Source: Streptomyces mirabilis (GTDB lineage: Bacteria > Actinomycetota > Actinomycetes > Streptomycetales > Streptomycetaceae). From it: DNA of 64,000 nucleotides. The stretch lies in contig NZ_JBCJKP010000001.1 in NCBI RefSeq assembly GCF_039503195.1, positions 2,356,001 to 2,420,000 on the forward strand, written 5' to 3'. The translations under genes were made by a program, and so were the position numbers. The notes under the pieces are model-generated. The model was not told where the DNA came from. It did no database searches and saw only the letters and a list, made by a program, of their open reading frames with translations. Below are positions 54,580 to 62,851 of the stretch, in pieces; the stretch's first letter is position 1; each line of letters opens with the position of its first letter.

Positions 54580-55086
54580 TCAGCCGGCGGAGGTGTCGAG
54601 GCCGGTATCGGGGATCCAGGAGCCGTGGATGCCGCCGGTGGCCCGGCGCGGGAGGTGGACGGTGGCGATCCGGTCCAGGCCCGAGGCGTCCGGGACCTGG
54701 AGCTGGGAGGCGTCCTGTTTGAGGTCGAAGACGACGGTGAGCAGGTAGCCGTCGTCCTCGCGGGTGGCGCCGACGGCGGGGACGAACACGGCCTCGCCGC
54801 GCAGGCGGGCGTCGCCGGCCCGGTGGACGCGACGGGCGCCGCTGGTGCGGTCGTACTTGACGATGCCGCAGCCGCCGTAACCGAACCAGCGGATCTTCGC
54901 CGCGCCCTGCGGGCCGCGGGGCATGACGCCGATCCGCGCCGGCTGCGCGTCGTTCCGGCCCTCGCGCGGCCGGATGCCGTGCACCATGCCGCGGCCCTTG
55001 AACCAGTGGGTGGGGGTGGCGCCGGGCTCGGGGTGGTGGCGGTTGCGGATCAGCCGACCGAACGCGTCCGCGTCGGCGCCGCTCAC
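54580..55086 (-). pseudogene. internally deleted carotenoid oxygenase remnant
   Basis: An open frame of 168 codons joining pieces of a carotenoid cleavage dioxygenase (normally ~450-500 residues). The N-terminal piece is LIRNRHHPEPGATPTHWFKGRGMVHGIRPREGR; then directly ARIGVMPRGPQGAAKIRWFG from the middle; then GEAVFVPAVGATREDDGYLLTVVFD and GGIHGSWIPD from the C-terminus. Three of four iron-binding His blocks are gone, so it cannot hold the catalytic iron. Its GTG (55086) overlaps the MocR stop by four bases and a hairpin follows the stop, so it is probably still transcribed. Confidence 0.75.
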
Positions 55087-56519
55087 CGCAGTACCCCGTC
55101 GCACGCCGCCCTCAGCCGTCGTACCCCCTCCGTGATCTCCCCCGTCCCCCCGACCGCCGCGAAACTCAACCGGAGGTGCCCGGCAGGGGGCTCCGCGCTG
55201 AAGTAGGGGCGGCCGGGGGCGACGGCCACGCCCTCGCGGAGAGCCGCGAAGACCAGGGCGGACTCGTCGGTGCCGTCGGGCAGGCGGAGCCACAGGTGGT
55301 AGCCGCCGGAGGGGATGTGGGGCAGGGCGAGTTCGGGGAGCGCCAGCCGGAGCGCGGCCGTCATCGTGTCGCGGCGGTTCCTCAACTCGGCGGACACGGC
55401 CCGCAGATGACGGGGCCAGGCGGGCGAGCCGACCAGTTCGAGCGCGGCCTCCTGAAGGGGACGCGGCACGAAGAAGGTGTCCACGACCTGGATGGCACGC
55501 AGTCGTTCGAGGACCGGACCGCGCGCGGCCAGCGCACTGACCCGGAAGCTCGGCGAGGTCGCCTTGGTCAGGGAGGAGACGTGCACGACGACCCCGTCGG
55601 GATCCTCGGCGGCCAGCGGACGCGGCAGGGGCCCCGCGTCCTCGTGCACCAGACGTCGTACGAAGTCGTCCTCGATGACGAAGGCGCCCGCCTCGCGCGC
55701 GATCCGCACCACCTCCGCGCGCCGCTCGGGGGCGAGCACGGCGCCGGTCGGGTTCTGGAACAGCGGCTGGCAGACGAACACCCGGGCGCCGGTCGCCGTG
55801 AAGGCGTCGGCGAGCAGGTCCGGCTTCACCCCGTCCGCGTCGACCGGTACGGGGACCGGCCTGAGGCCCGCCGCGCGGGCGATCGCCAGCATGCCCGGGT
55901 ACGTGGGCGACTCGACCAGGACCGGGGCCCCCGGCGGGGCGAGTGCCTTGAGCGCGGTGGTCAGCGCGGACTGGCCGCCCGCCGTGACGAGCACCTCCGC
56001 GGCGGTGATCGCACCGCCGATCCCCCGCGCGAACCACTCGCGCAGCTCCGTCAGCCCCTCCATCGGTGGCCGCGACCAGGCGCCGGGACGCCGGCCCGCC
56101 CGCGACAGGGCGGCCCCCATGGCCCGCTCGGGCTGGAGCGAGGGGTGCAGATAGCCGCCGTTGAACTCGACGACGCCGGGCGGTGGGGCGGCGAGCGAGG
56201 CGAGGACCCCGGAGGCGTCCACCGTGCGCGGGACGAGTTCCGTCGCGGCGTCCGCGCTCAGCGTGACCTCCTGCCAGGAGGTGTCCCCGGCGGGCACGAC
56301 GGACGTACGCGGGTGCGCGCGGAACGCGCCGGCGCCCGGCCGGGTCACCACCAGCCCCTCGGCGGCGAGCTGAGCCAGTGCCCGCGACACCGTCACCGGG
56401 CTCACCCGGAACCGCTCGACGAGTGCCCGGCTCGATGGCAGCTTTCCATCGGGCGAGTAGCGGTCCAGCTCACTTCGCAGCTGATTCGCCAGATCTCCGA
56501 CACTGCTACGCTCTTGCAT
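55083..56519 (-). CDS. MocR-type GntR/aminotransferase regulator
   Basis: 478 residues. Residues 1-75 are a GntR winged helix (DLANQLRSELDRYSPDGKLPSSRALVERFRVSPVTVSRALAQLAAEGLV). Residues ~110-478 are a fold-type I aminotransferase domain with FQNPTGAVL, Asp in VIEDDFVRRL and PLP Lys in HVSSLTKATSPSFRVS. MocR proteins sense PLP or amino compounds. It is divergent from the EamA exporter and its ATG shares bases with the exporter's ATG, so the operator must lie inside both coding starts. Confidence 0.92.
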   Translation of the reverse strand: MQERSSVGDLANQLRSELDRYSPDGKLPSSRALVERFRVSPVTVSRALAQLAAEGLVVTRPGAGAFRAHPRTSVVPAGDTSWQEVTLSADAATELVPRTVDASGVLASLAAPPPGVVEFNGGYLHPSLQPERAMGAALSRAGRRPGAWSRPPMEGLTELREWFARGIGGAITAAEVLVTAGGQSALTTALKALAPPGAPVLVESPTYPGMLAIARAAGLRPVPVPVDADGVKPDLLADAFTATGARVFVCQPLFQNPTGAVLAPERRAEVVRIAREAGAFVIEDDFVRRLVHEDAGPLPRPLAAEDPDGVVVHVSSLTKATSPSFRVSALAARGPVLERLRAIQVVDTFFVPRPLQEAALELVGSPAWPRHLRAVSAELRNRRDTMTAALRLALPELALPHIPSGGYHLWLRLPDGTDESALVFAALREGVAVAPGRPYFSAEPPAGHLRLSFAAVGGTGEITEGVRRLRAACDGVLR

Positions 56520-56535
56520 GAGAGCACAGAGTAGC
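56505..56535. promoter_or_regulatory. MocR/EamA shared start region with inverted repeats
   Basis: gctac-gctct-tgcatg-agagc-acaga-gtagc: an inner 5-bp dyad centred on the two overlapping ATG codons, and an outer gctac/gtagc pair. Minus-strand -10 TACTCT (56528-56533) and plus-strand -10 TACGCT (56507-56512) place both transcription starts at or beside the start codons. Confidence 0.55.
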
Positions 56536-57456
56536 GCTATTGACCAGATCGGGATAGCGGTCAGCACGCCCAGGACGCCCGAGCAGGGGCCCCCGGCGGA
56601 CCGCCGTTCCGGCATCCTCCTGGCCGCGCTCGGCGTCACCGCCTTCTCCCTCACCTTCCCCGCCACCGCCTGGGGCCTGGAGGGCTTCGGCCCCTGGTCG
56701 CTGGTGGCCGTGCGCAGCGTTCTCGCCGCCGTCATCGCGGGCGGCTGTCTGCTGGCGCTGCGCGTGCCCGTACCGGCCCGCCGGCACTGGGCGGGGCTCG
56801 CCGTCGTGGCCGCCGGTGTCGTCCTCGGCTTCCCCCTGCTGACGACGCTCGCGCTGCAGACGTCCACCACCGCCCACGCGGCCGTGGTCGTCGGGCTGCT
56901 GCCGCTGACGACCGCGCTGCTGTCGGCGCTGCGGACCGGCGCGCGCCCCTCACGGATGTTCTGGGGCGCCGCCCTCGCGGGCGCGGCCGCGGTGATCGCG
57001 TTCACCGTGCAGCAGAGCGGTGGGGCGCTGAGCAGCGCGGACGCCTATCTCTTCGGGGCGCTGCTGATCTGCGCGGCCGGCTACACCGAGGGCGGCCGGC
57101 TCGCCCGGACCATGCCGGGGTGGCAGGTCATCGGCTGGGCGCTGGTCCTGTGTCTGCCGCTGTCGGTGCCGGGCGCGCTGGTGGCGCTGTCGTACGAGCC
57201 GGTCCACCTGTCGGCGCACAGTGTGGCGGGGCTGCTGTGGGTGGCCGCCGGATCGCAGTTCCTGGGTCTGGTCGTCTGGTACCGCGGGATGGCGGCGATC
57301 GGAATTCCCAAAGCCAGCCAGTTGCAGCTGGCGCAGCCGCTGCTCACACTGGTGTGGTCGGTACTGCTCCTCGGCGAGCAGCTCACACCGGCCGCGCCGC
57401 TGACGGCGGCGGCCGTGCTGATCTGCATCGCGCTCACCCAGCGAGCGCGGGGCTGA
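56518..57456 (+). CDS. EamA/DMT-family exporter
   Basis: 312 residues with ten hydrophobic helices in two EamA repeats (GILLAALGVTAFSLTFPATA... and YLFGALLICAAGYTEGGRLAR...). The end GIPKASQLQLAQPLLTLVWSVLLLGEQL is typical. This family exports amino acids and metabolites. Control by the divergent MocR protein suggests the substrate is an amino or pyridoxal-type compound. The ATG at 56518 overlaps the MocR ATG by two bases; no later start exists before the first helix. Confidence 0.9.
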   Translation: MRAQSSAIDQIGIAVSTPRTPEQGPPADRRSGILLAALGVTAFSLTFPATAWGLEGFGPWSLVAVRSVLAAVIAGGCLLALRVPVPARRHWAGLAVVAAGVVLGFPLLTTLALQTSTTAHAAVVVGLLPLTTALLSALRTGARPSRMFWGAALAGAAAVIAFTVQQSGGALSSADAYLFGALLICAAGYTEGGRLARTMPGWQVIGWALVLCLPLSVPGALVALSYEPVHLSAHSVAGLLWVAAGSQFLGLVVWYRGMAAIGIPKASQLQLAQPLLTLVWSVLLLGEQLTPAAPLTAAAVLICIALTQRARG

Positions 57457-57500
57457 GCCCCAGGACCGTTACTCCCGCAGATGACGAGGAGACCCTTCAG

Positions 57501-57692
57501 ATGCATGCAGACGTGGGCGACAAGCTCGTGCAGCACGGCAGGGTTGTCGGGCAGCACGACAAGGTCGCGGAGATCACCGAAGTAATAGGAACGGAGGGCA
57601 CGCCCCCGTACCGCGTGCGCTTCGCGGACGGGCACGAGGCGATCTGCTCACCGGGCCCCGACTCGGAAATCCGTCACAAGGACCGGCTGTAG
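57501..57692 (+). CDS. DUF1918 protein
   Basis: 63 residues starting MHADVGDKLVQHGRVVGQHDK and continuing AEITEVIGTEGTPPYRVRFADGHEAICSPGPDS, a compact SH3-like beta domain characteristic of DUF1918. Function unknown. GAGGAGA lies nine bases upstream of the ATG. The stop codon lies in the first copy of a 27-bp tandem duplication. Confidence 0.88.
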   Translation: MHADVGDKLVQHGRVVGQHDKVAEITEVIGTEGTPPYRVRFADGHEAICSPGPDSEIRHKDRL

Positions 57693-57732
57693 ACATTCGG
57701 GCACGAGGACCAGCTGTAGACATTCGGGCAGA
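57679..57732. repeat. 27-bp tandem duplication over the DUF1918 stop
   Basis: Two copies of a 27-bp unit (aggaccggctgtagacattc...), 57679-57705 and 57706-57732, three mismatches. Both include the tag triplet that ends the gene in the first copy. Confidence 0.85.
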
Positions 57733-57735
57733 GAT

Positions 57736-59061
57736 TCAGCGCGCGGGTCGCGCCGGCCGCTGGTAGTGGTCGGACACGACCCGCGCCATCGCTCCGACGC
57801 GGTCGCCGTCGACCTCCTTGGCGGAGAAGAAGACGTGTCCGCGCACTTGAGTGTGTTCGCGCGCGAAGGTGAGGTGCCGGGAGAGTTCGGCCGGGTCCTG
57901 CCAGGCCGCGGGCTGCGCGGGGTCACCGGCCTTGTAGAGCGCTTCGCCGATGTACAGCTTCACGCCCGTGCCCTGTGAGACCGCCGCCCACCAGGGCACG
58001 AGCCGCGCGTAGTCGGCGGCGGCGAAGCCGAGGTTCCAGTAGACCTGCGGGACGATGTAGTCGATCCACCGCCCGCGGACCCATTTCCTGGTGTCGGCGT
58101 ACAGATCGTCGTACGTCTGCACGGCGGCCCGGGTGTCCGAGCCCCGCGGGTCGGTCGCGTTGTTGCGCCACACCCCGAACGGGCTGATCCCGAAGCGGGT
58201 ACCGGGCCGGATCAGCGGGATGCGGGTGGCCGTCTCCCGCACCAGTCTGTCGATGTTGTCGCGCCGCCAGGCGGCCCGGTCCGCGAAGCCCGCGCCGTGC
58301 GTCCGGTACGCGGCGTCGTCGTCGAAGACCTGGCCCTCGGCCGGGTACGGGTAGAAGTAGTCGTCCCAGTGCACGGCGTCGATCGCGTACGACCGCACCG
58401 CGTCGAACATCGCGTCCTGGACGAAGGAGCGGACCTCGGGCAACCCGGGGTTGTAGTAGAGCCTGCCGCCATAGGGGACGACCCAGTCCGGGTGCTTGCG
58501 GGCCGGGTGGGTCGCCACGAGTCTGCCGGGGTCGGGGTGGTTCGCGACACGGTACGGGTTGAACCAGGCGTGCAGTTCGAGGCCGCGCGCGTGGGCCTCT
58601 CGCACCGCCGTGCCGAGCGGGTCCCAGCCGGGGTCCCTGCCCTGGACGCCGGTGAGGTACTGCGACCACGGCTCGTACGACGAGGGCCAGAACGCGTCGG
58701 CCGTGGGGCGGACCTGGAAGAACACGGCGTTCAGGCGGCGGTCGACCGCCCTGTCGAGGTGGGCGAGGAGTTCGGCGCGCTGCCGGGCGACGGACAGGCC
58801 GGCTCGCGAGGGCCAGTCGCGGTTGAGGACGGTCGACAGCCACATGCCCCGCAGCTCGGAGGCCGTCCGTGGCCGACCGGGCTCCCGGGTTCCCCCGGAA
58901 CGGGGTACGGCAGCCGAGTCCCCCGCCGAGCCGAGACCCGGCTCCCCCTCGGTGACGAGACCCGGCTCCCCCGTCGTGACGAGACCCGTCAGCGTCGCCA
59001 TCGCCGCCACGGTGAACGTCCGCCGTGACCCCCGCCCCGTTCCCGCCGTCCGCCCCGTCAC
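57736..59061 (-). CDS. Tat-exported glycoside-hydrolase-like (GHL10/FenI type) protein
   Basis: 441 residues. A twin-arginine signal (GSRRTFTVAAMATLTGL) precedes a short repetitive linker with two TxGEPGL units. The catalytic-type barrel begins RGMWLSTVLNRDWPS and includes FFQVRPTADAFWPS, HAWFNPYRVANHPD, DAVHWDDYFYPYP, FGISPFGVWRNN and IVPQVYWNLGF, the pattern of the GHL10 (PF02638) family of extracellular hydrolases. Substrate not known; cell-wall or capsule glycans are possible. GTG 59061 follows GGAGGAGC. Confidence 0.87.
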   Translation of the reverse strand: MTGRTAGTGRGSRRTFTVAAMATLTGLVTTGEPGLVTEGEPGLGSAGDSAAVPRSGGTREPGRPRTASELRGMWLSTVLNRDWPSRAGLSVARQRAELLAHLDRAVDRRLNAVFFQVRPTADAFWPSSYEPWSQYLTGVQGRDPGWDPLGTAVREAHARGLELHAWFNPYRVANHPDPGRLVATHPARKHPDWVVPYGGRLYYNPGLPEVRSFVQDAMFDAVRSYAIDAVHWDDYFYPYPAEGQVFDDDAAYRTHGAGFADRAAWRRDNIDRLVRETATRIPLIRPGTRFGISPFGVWRNNATDPRGSDTRAAVQTYDDLYADTRKWVRGRWIDYIVPQVYWNLGFAAADYARLVPWWAAVSQGTGVKLYIGEALYKAGDPAQPAAWQDPAELSRHLTFAREHTQVRGHVFFSAKEVDGDRVGAMARVVSDHYQRPARPAR

Positions 59062-59239
59062 ACCCCGCTCCTCCACGCTCCGGATCCGTCCGGTCACGGA
59101 TCGTCTCCTCGGCCAGCATGCCCCACCCGGGCGATCGATCATCGATACTTCGGAGTAACGTGCACGGGACGTGCACGATCGGAGCAGGCACCGAACAACG
59201 GGGGCCCTGCGACAGCCGTAGATCAGCGAAGGGGACGAT

Positions 59240-60100
59240 GTGACCGACATCGAACGCGTCGGAGTGGTGGGCTGCGGCCAGATGGGAGCGGGCATCGCCG
59301 AGGTCTGCGCCCGCGCGGGTCTCGACGTCAAGGTCGCCGAGACCACCGGTGAGGCCCTGGAGATCGGCCGTACCCGGCTGTTCAACTCCCTCGCCAAGGC
59401 CGCCGAGCGCGGAAAGATCTCCGCGGACGAGCTCACCGCCACCCAGGAGCGGCTCAGCTTCACCACCGACCTCGGCGAGTTCGCCGACCGCGATCTGGTG
59501 ATCGAGGCGGTCGTCGAGAACGAGCAGGTGAAGACCGAGATCTTCCAGGTGCTCGACCAGGTGGTGACCCGGCAGGACGCGATCCTCGCCTCCAACACCT
59601 CCTCCATCCCGCTGGTGCGCCTCGCGGTCGCCACCTCGCGCCCCGACCAGGTCGTCGGCATCCACTTCTTCAACCCGGCTCCGGTGCAGCAGCTCGTCGA
59701 GCTGATCCCGGCGCTGACCACCTCCGAGGGCACCCTCGGCCGGGCTCAGCTGTTCGCCGAGAAGGCCCTCGGCAAGCACGCGATCCGCGCCCAGGACCGC
59801 TCCGGGTTCGTCGTCAACGCGCTGCTGATCCCGTATCTGCTCTCCGCGATCCGGATGTTCGAGTCGGGCATCGCCAGCCGCGAGGACATCGACAACGGCA
59901 TGGAGCTGGGCTGCGCCCACCCGATGGGCCCGCTCAAGCTCTCCGACCTGATCGGCCTGGACACGGTGGCCTCGGTCGCCTATTCGATGTACGAGGAGTA
60001 CAAGGAGCCGCTGTACGCCGCTCCCCCGCTGCTCCAGCGCATGGTGGACGCGGGCCGGCTCGGTCGGAAGTCCGGCTCGGGCTTCTACACCTACGCCTGA
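59240..60100 (+). CDS. 3-hydroxybutyryl-CoA dehydrogenase
   Basis: 286 residues. The NAD-binding Rossmann loop is VGVVGCGQMGAGIAEVCARAG; catalytic motifs are SNTSSIPL, GIHFFNPAPVQQLVELI (His) and SGFVVNALLIPYLLSAIRMFE. It oxidises (S)-3-hydroxyacyl-CoA in short-chain fatty acid or butyrate metabolism and can supply acetoacetyl-CoA precursors. The GTG start follows GAAGGGGACGA. A strong terminator lies downstream at 60163. Confidence 0.93.
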   Translation: MTDIERVGVVGCGQMGAGIAEVCARAGLDVKVAETTGEALEIGRTRLFNSLAKAAERGKISADELTATQERLSFTTDLGEFADRDLVIEAVVENEQVKTEIFQVLDQVVTRQDAILASNTSSIPLVRLAVATSRPDQVVGIHFFNPAPVQQLVELIPALTTSEGTLGRAQLFAEKALGKHAIRAQDRSGFVVNALLIPYLLSAIRMFESGIASREDIDNGMELGCAHPMGPLKLSDLIGLDTVASVAYSMYEEYKEPLYAAPPLLQRMVDAGRLGRKSGSGFYTYA

Positions 60101-60162
60101 ACACGTTCGATCGCCCCCTTTCGTACCGTCACCTGATTACGTACGGTGAAACTCAGGCGTAC

Positions 60163-60196
60163 GCGGGCCCGGCACCCCTTTCGGTGCCGGGCCCGC
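60163..60196 (+). terminator. intrinsic terminator of the hydroxybutyryl-CoA dehydrogenase gene
   Basis: A perfect 14-bp stem (gcgggcccggcacc / ggtgccgggcccgc) with a 6-nt loop, 62 bp after the stop. Confidence 0.85.
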
Positions 60197-60325
60197 GCCA
60201 TTCACACGCCGTGTGCGCGCCGGGCTCGCATATGCCCCTCGCACACGCTCCCCACGTGTCCACCAGGCGAGTTGACTTTCCGTGCGCATCCAAGGGATGT
60301 GACGACTACGGAAAGGAGCGGACCC

Positions 60326-60583
60326 GTGACCGCCGACCCGGAGCATCCCGTGGTCCATGGAGAACTCGCAGAGTTACGCCGTCGCCTCGACGTGGCATAC
60401 GCACGCGTCGAGGGAGGGCATGCCCTGCTCAGTCACCGCGCCGAACAGACCGCCAAGGAGCTCGACGACCTGAGCGCACGGGTCGTCGCCCTGGAACACA
60501 CCCGCTGGCCACTGCCCGCGATCGCGGCCCTCACGGCCGTGGGCGCACTCGCCGTGGCGGTCTGGCAGGCTCTCGGGCGCTAA
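60326..60583 (+). CDS. small coiled-coil membrane-anchored protein (85 aa)
   Basis: It starts with GTG preceded by GGAAAGGAGCGGACCC, an excellent ribosome site. Residues ~12-58 form a charged heptad helix (GELAELRRRLDVAYARVEGG...AEQTAKELDDLSARVVALE), followed by one C-terminal hydrophobic helix (LPAIAALTAVGALAVAVW). The picture is a tail-anchored coiled coil facing the cytoplasm. Function unknown. The stop overlaps the convergent NUDIX gene by four bases. Confidence 0.78.
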   Translation: MTADPEHPVVHGELAELRRRLDVAYARVEGGHALLSHRAEQTAKELDDLSARVVALEHTRWPLPAIAALTAVGALAVAVWQALGR

Positions 60584-61155
60584 CGCTCAGGACGCCGTGG
60601 GGGGATGGATCGGGGCAACGCGTCCTGCCCGAGCCTGAGGTGATGCAGGAGGAGTAGCGCGGCAGCCATATTGGCGGCCGGGACCTCGCCGCGGGCGACC
60701 ATGTCGGGGACGAGCTTGAGGGGAACCCATTCCCGACGGTCGGACTCGAAGTCGTCCACGGGGTGTCCGATGTACGCGCCTTCGTCGGCCCAGAAGATGT
60801 GGTGCCGGGCGTCGGTGAGCCCGTTGGAGGGCTCGACGCTCATCAGATGGCGCAGGGGTCCCGGTCGCCAGCCGGTCTCCTCCTCGAGTTCGCGGGCCGC
60901 CGCGACGGCGATGTCCTCGCCGTCCTCGACGACGCCCGCCGCGAGTTCCCAGCCCCAGCTGTCGGTGATGAAGCGGTGCCGCCACAGGAGCAGCACCTCA
61001 TTGGCCTCGTTCACCACCGTGGCCACGGCCACGGGACGCAGCCGTATCAAAAAGTGATCGAGGTGCCGACCGTCCGGCAGCTCGACATCTGCGAGATTGA
61101 CGCTGAACCAGCGGTTTGCGTACACAGTTTGTTCGTTCTGTTTCGTCCACTGCAC
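60580..61155 (-). CDS. NUDIX hydrolase
   Basis: 191 residues. The NUDIX box is complete (start GVVEDGEDIAVAAARELEEE, then TGW), giving the metal-binding REXXEE. The N-terminal part (VYANRWFSVNLADVELPDG...DHFLIRLRPVAVATVVNEA) resembles the ADP-ribose pyrophosphatase branch. It should hydrolyse nucleoside diphosphate linked to X. The GTG at 61155 follows GAAGGTGG; the frame is open to 61221 but without support. Confidence 0.88.
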   Translation of the reverse strand: MQWTKQNEQTVYANRWFSVNLADVELPDGRHLDHFLIRLRPVAVATVVNEANEVLLLWRHRFITDSWGWELAAGVVEDGEDIAVAAARELEEETGWRPGPLRHLMSVEPSNGLTDARHHIFWADEGAYIGHPVDDFESDRREWVPLKLVPDMVARGEVPAANMAAALLLLHHLRLGQDALPRSIPPRRPER

Positions 61156-61262
61156 GGTTCTGCCACCTTCCGCCGAGTAGATGGCAATATCGCAGCAGGA
61201 GCGTGCTGACAGCAGGCGCACAGCAGCGCACAGTGCACGGTGCGGCGGCGGGACTCGGTGGT

Positions 61263-62603
61263 CTACAGCGGTACGCGCAGTGCTCCGTCGATGAGTTCGG
61301 CGGCCTCGGCCGTGCCCGCACAGCCGCTGCGCACCAGGTGTTCGCGTACCGCGCGCAGTCTGTCGCGCAGCCGCTGGGACTCCATCCCCCGGGCCTGCTC
61401 GGCCATTTGGACGGCGGTGGCCACCGCCTTGTCGGCGTTCCCCTGCCGCAGCTCGATCTGACTGAGCATCGCGAGACGATGCACGCGCCCCCGGTCGTGC
61501 GCCGGAGTGTCGACGGCGGCCTCGGCGTGCGCCGCGGCGGCCACCAGGTCACCGAGGCTCAGCAGTGCCTCCGCCACCTGTACGTTGACCAGACCGGGCT
61601 GGACATAGCCGGTCTCGTCCGGTTCGTAACCGCGCCGGATGCGCTCGGCGGCCTGTTCGGCACGCCGGATGCAGGACAGCGCGCTGCTGCCGTCGCCGAG
61701 GTGCGCGTACGCCTTCGCCTGCATGGCGTAGAGGTCCGAGGCGAGCGCCGGGGTGATGTGCCGTCCGGCGGCGCGCAGCGCGGCCTCCGCGAAGGCGACG
61801 GCCTGCCGGTGCTCGCGCATGAACAGCGACTGGTTGACCAGCAGCGCTATGACGTACGCCCCAAGACCCCGGTCCCCGCTGGCCTTCGCCAGCCGCAGCG
61901 CCTGGTGGAAGTAGCGCTGGGCGAGCCCGTGCGCGTCGGAGTCGTAGGCACAGATCCCCGCGATGGCGACCAGGCCGCCCGTCGCACGGTGGAGCTGGCG
62001 GCCGGTGGCGTCGGGATAACTGCCGCGCAGCAGGGGCGCGGTCTCCGCGTTGAGGAAACCGACGATCCGGCTGCGGGTCGCCACCCCGCCCGCCTTGCGG
62101 TACATCTGCTCGTAGTGGGCGCGGGCCGCGCGCAGCATCTCGATGTCGGCCATGCTCACGTGGTGGCGGCCGCCGCGCGAGACGTCCACGTCCTCGGGCG
62201 GGTTCTCCCACTCCCACACCGGCATCACGGCGGGCGTTCCGGTGACGGCCGGGGCGCCGAGGAGGTGCGGGCGCTGCTGTTCGTCGGAGCGCCACAGGGC
62301 GGTGGCGCGCTCCACGAAACCGGAGAGCGAGGTGCCGTGCGGGGCGGACGGCTCGCCGGGCACGCCGAGGCCGATGTCGTCCAGGGTGACGGGCCGGTGC
62401 AGGCGCCCCGCGAGCACTTCGCAGATCAGGTCGGGCACCTGACCGCGCGGGCGTTGACCCTTCAACCACCGTGCCACGGCCGTGTGTTCGTATCTGAGCG
62501 CGAGGCCGCGTGCCCTCCCCGCCTGGTTGACATGCGCGGCGAGTCCGGAGTGCGAGATGCCGGCCTCGTCGAGTATCGCGTCGAGCAGAGTGTTGGGCTG
62601 CAT
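61263..62603 (-). CDS. NsdA-like helix-turn-helix/TPR regulator
   Basis: 446 residues. The N-terminal ~70 residues (NTLLDAILDEAGISHSGLAAHVNQAGRARGLALRYEHTAVARWLKGQRP) form a Cro-like DNA-binding domain peculiar to this Streptomyces family. From about residue 150 on, helical TPR repeats follow (ADIEMLRAARAHYEQMYRKAGG, LAQRYFHQALRLAKASGDRGLGA, AFAEAALRAAGRH, AKAYAHLGDGSSALSCI). Members such as NsdA repress sporulation and antibiotic production, so a developmental role is plausible but not shown here. Confidence 0.8.
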   Translation of the reverse strand: MQPNTLLDAILDEAGISHSGLAAHVNQAGRARGLALRYEHTAVARWLKGQRPRGQVPDLICEVLAGRLHRPVTLDDIGLGVPGEPSAPHGTSLSGFVERATALWRSDEQQRPHLLGAPAVTGTPAVMPVWEWENPPEDVDVSRGGRHHVSMADIEMLRAARAHYEQMYRKAGGVATRSRIVGFLNAETAPLLRGSYPDATGRQLHRATGGLVAIAGICAYDSDAHGLAQRYFHQALRLAKASGDRGLGAYVIALLVNQSLFMREHRQAVAFAEAALRAAGRHITPALASDLYAMQAKAYAHLGDGSSALSCIRRAEQAAERIRRGYEPDETGYVQPGLVNVQVAEALLSLGDLVAAAAHAEAAVDTPAHDRGRVHRLAMLSQIELRQGNADKAVATAVQMAEQARGMESQRLRDRLRAVREHLVRSGCAGTAEAAELIDGALRVPL

Positions 62604-62851
62604 TCGGGCCCCCGGGTGGCTCGGTGGCGACAGTGCGGTCAGAGTAATCCGTCCTCTGTGCTTGTGGGTCCCCCTTCACACGGGGTGTGAACCGAGTGCT
62701 CGTATCCGTACCGTGTGCACGCTGTCGCGCAGAGTTCCTTGCCGGTTGACTGAAATGCCTCGCAAGAGGCCGGCCGGGCCGCCGGCTCCCCCTCGTACAG
62801 TGCGGCGGCTCGGCTCCGCCGGTTGAGCGGGGTCACTGCGGGAGCCGGCGT

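Noticed and set aside
62639..62836. A 65-codon minus-strand frame between the PP2C and TPR regulator genes
   Set aside because: No family resemblance and no clear ribosome site.
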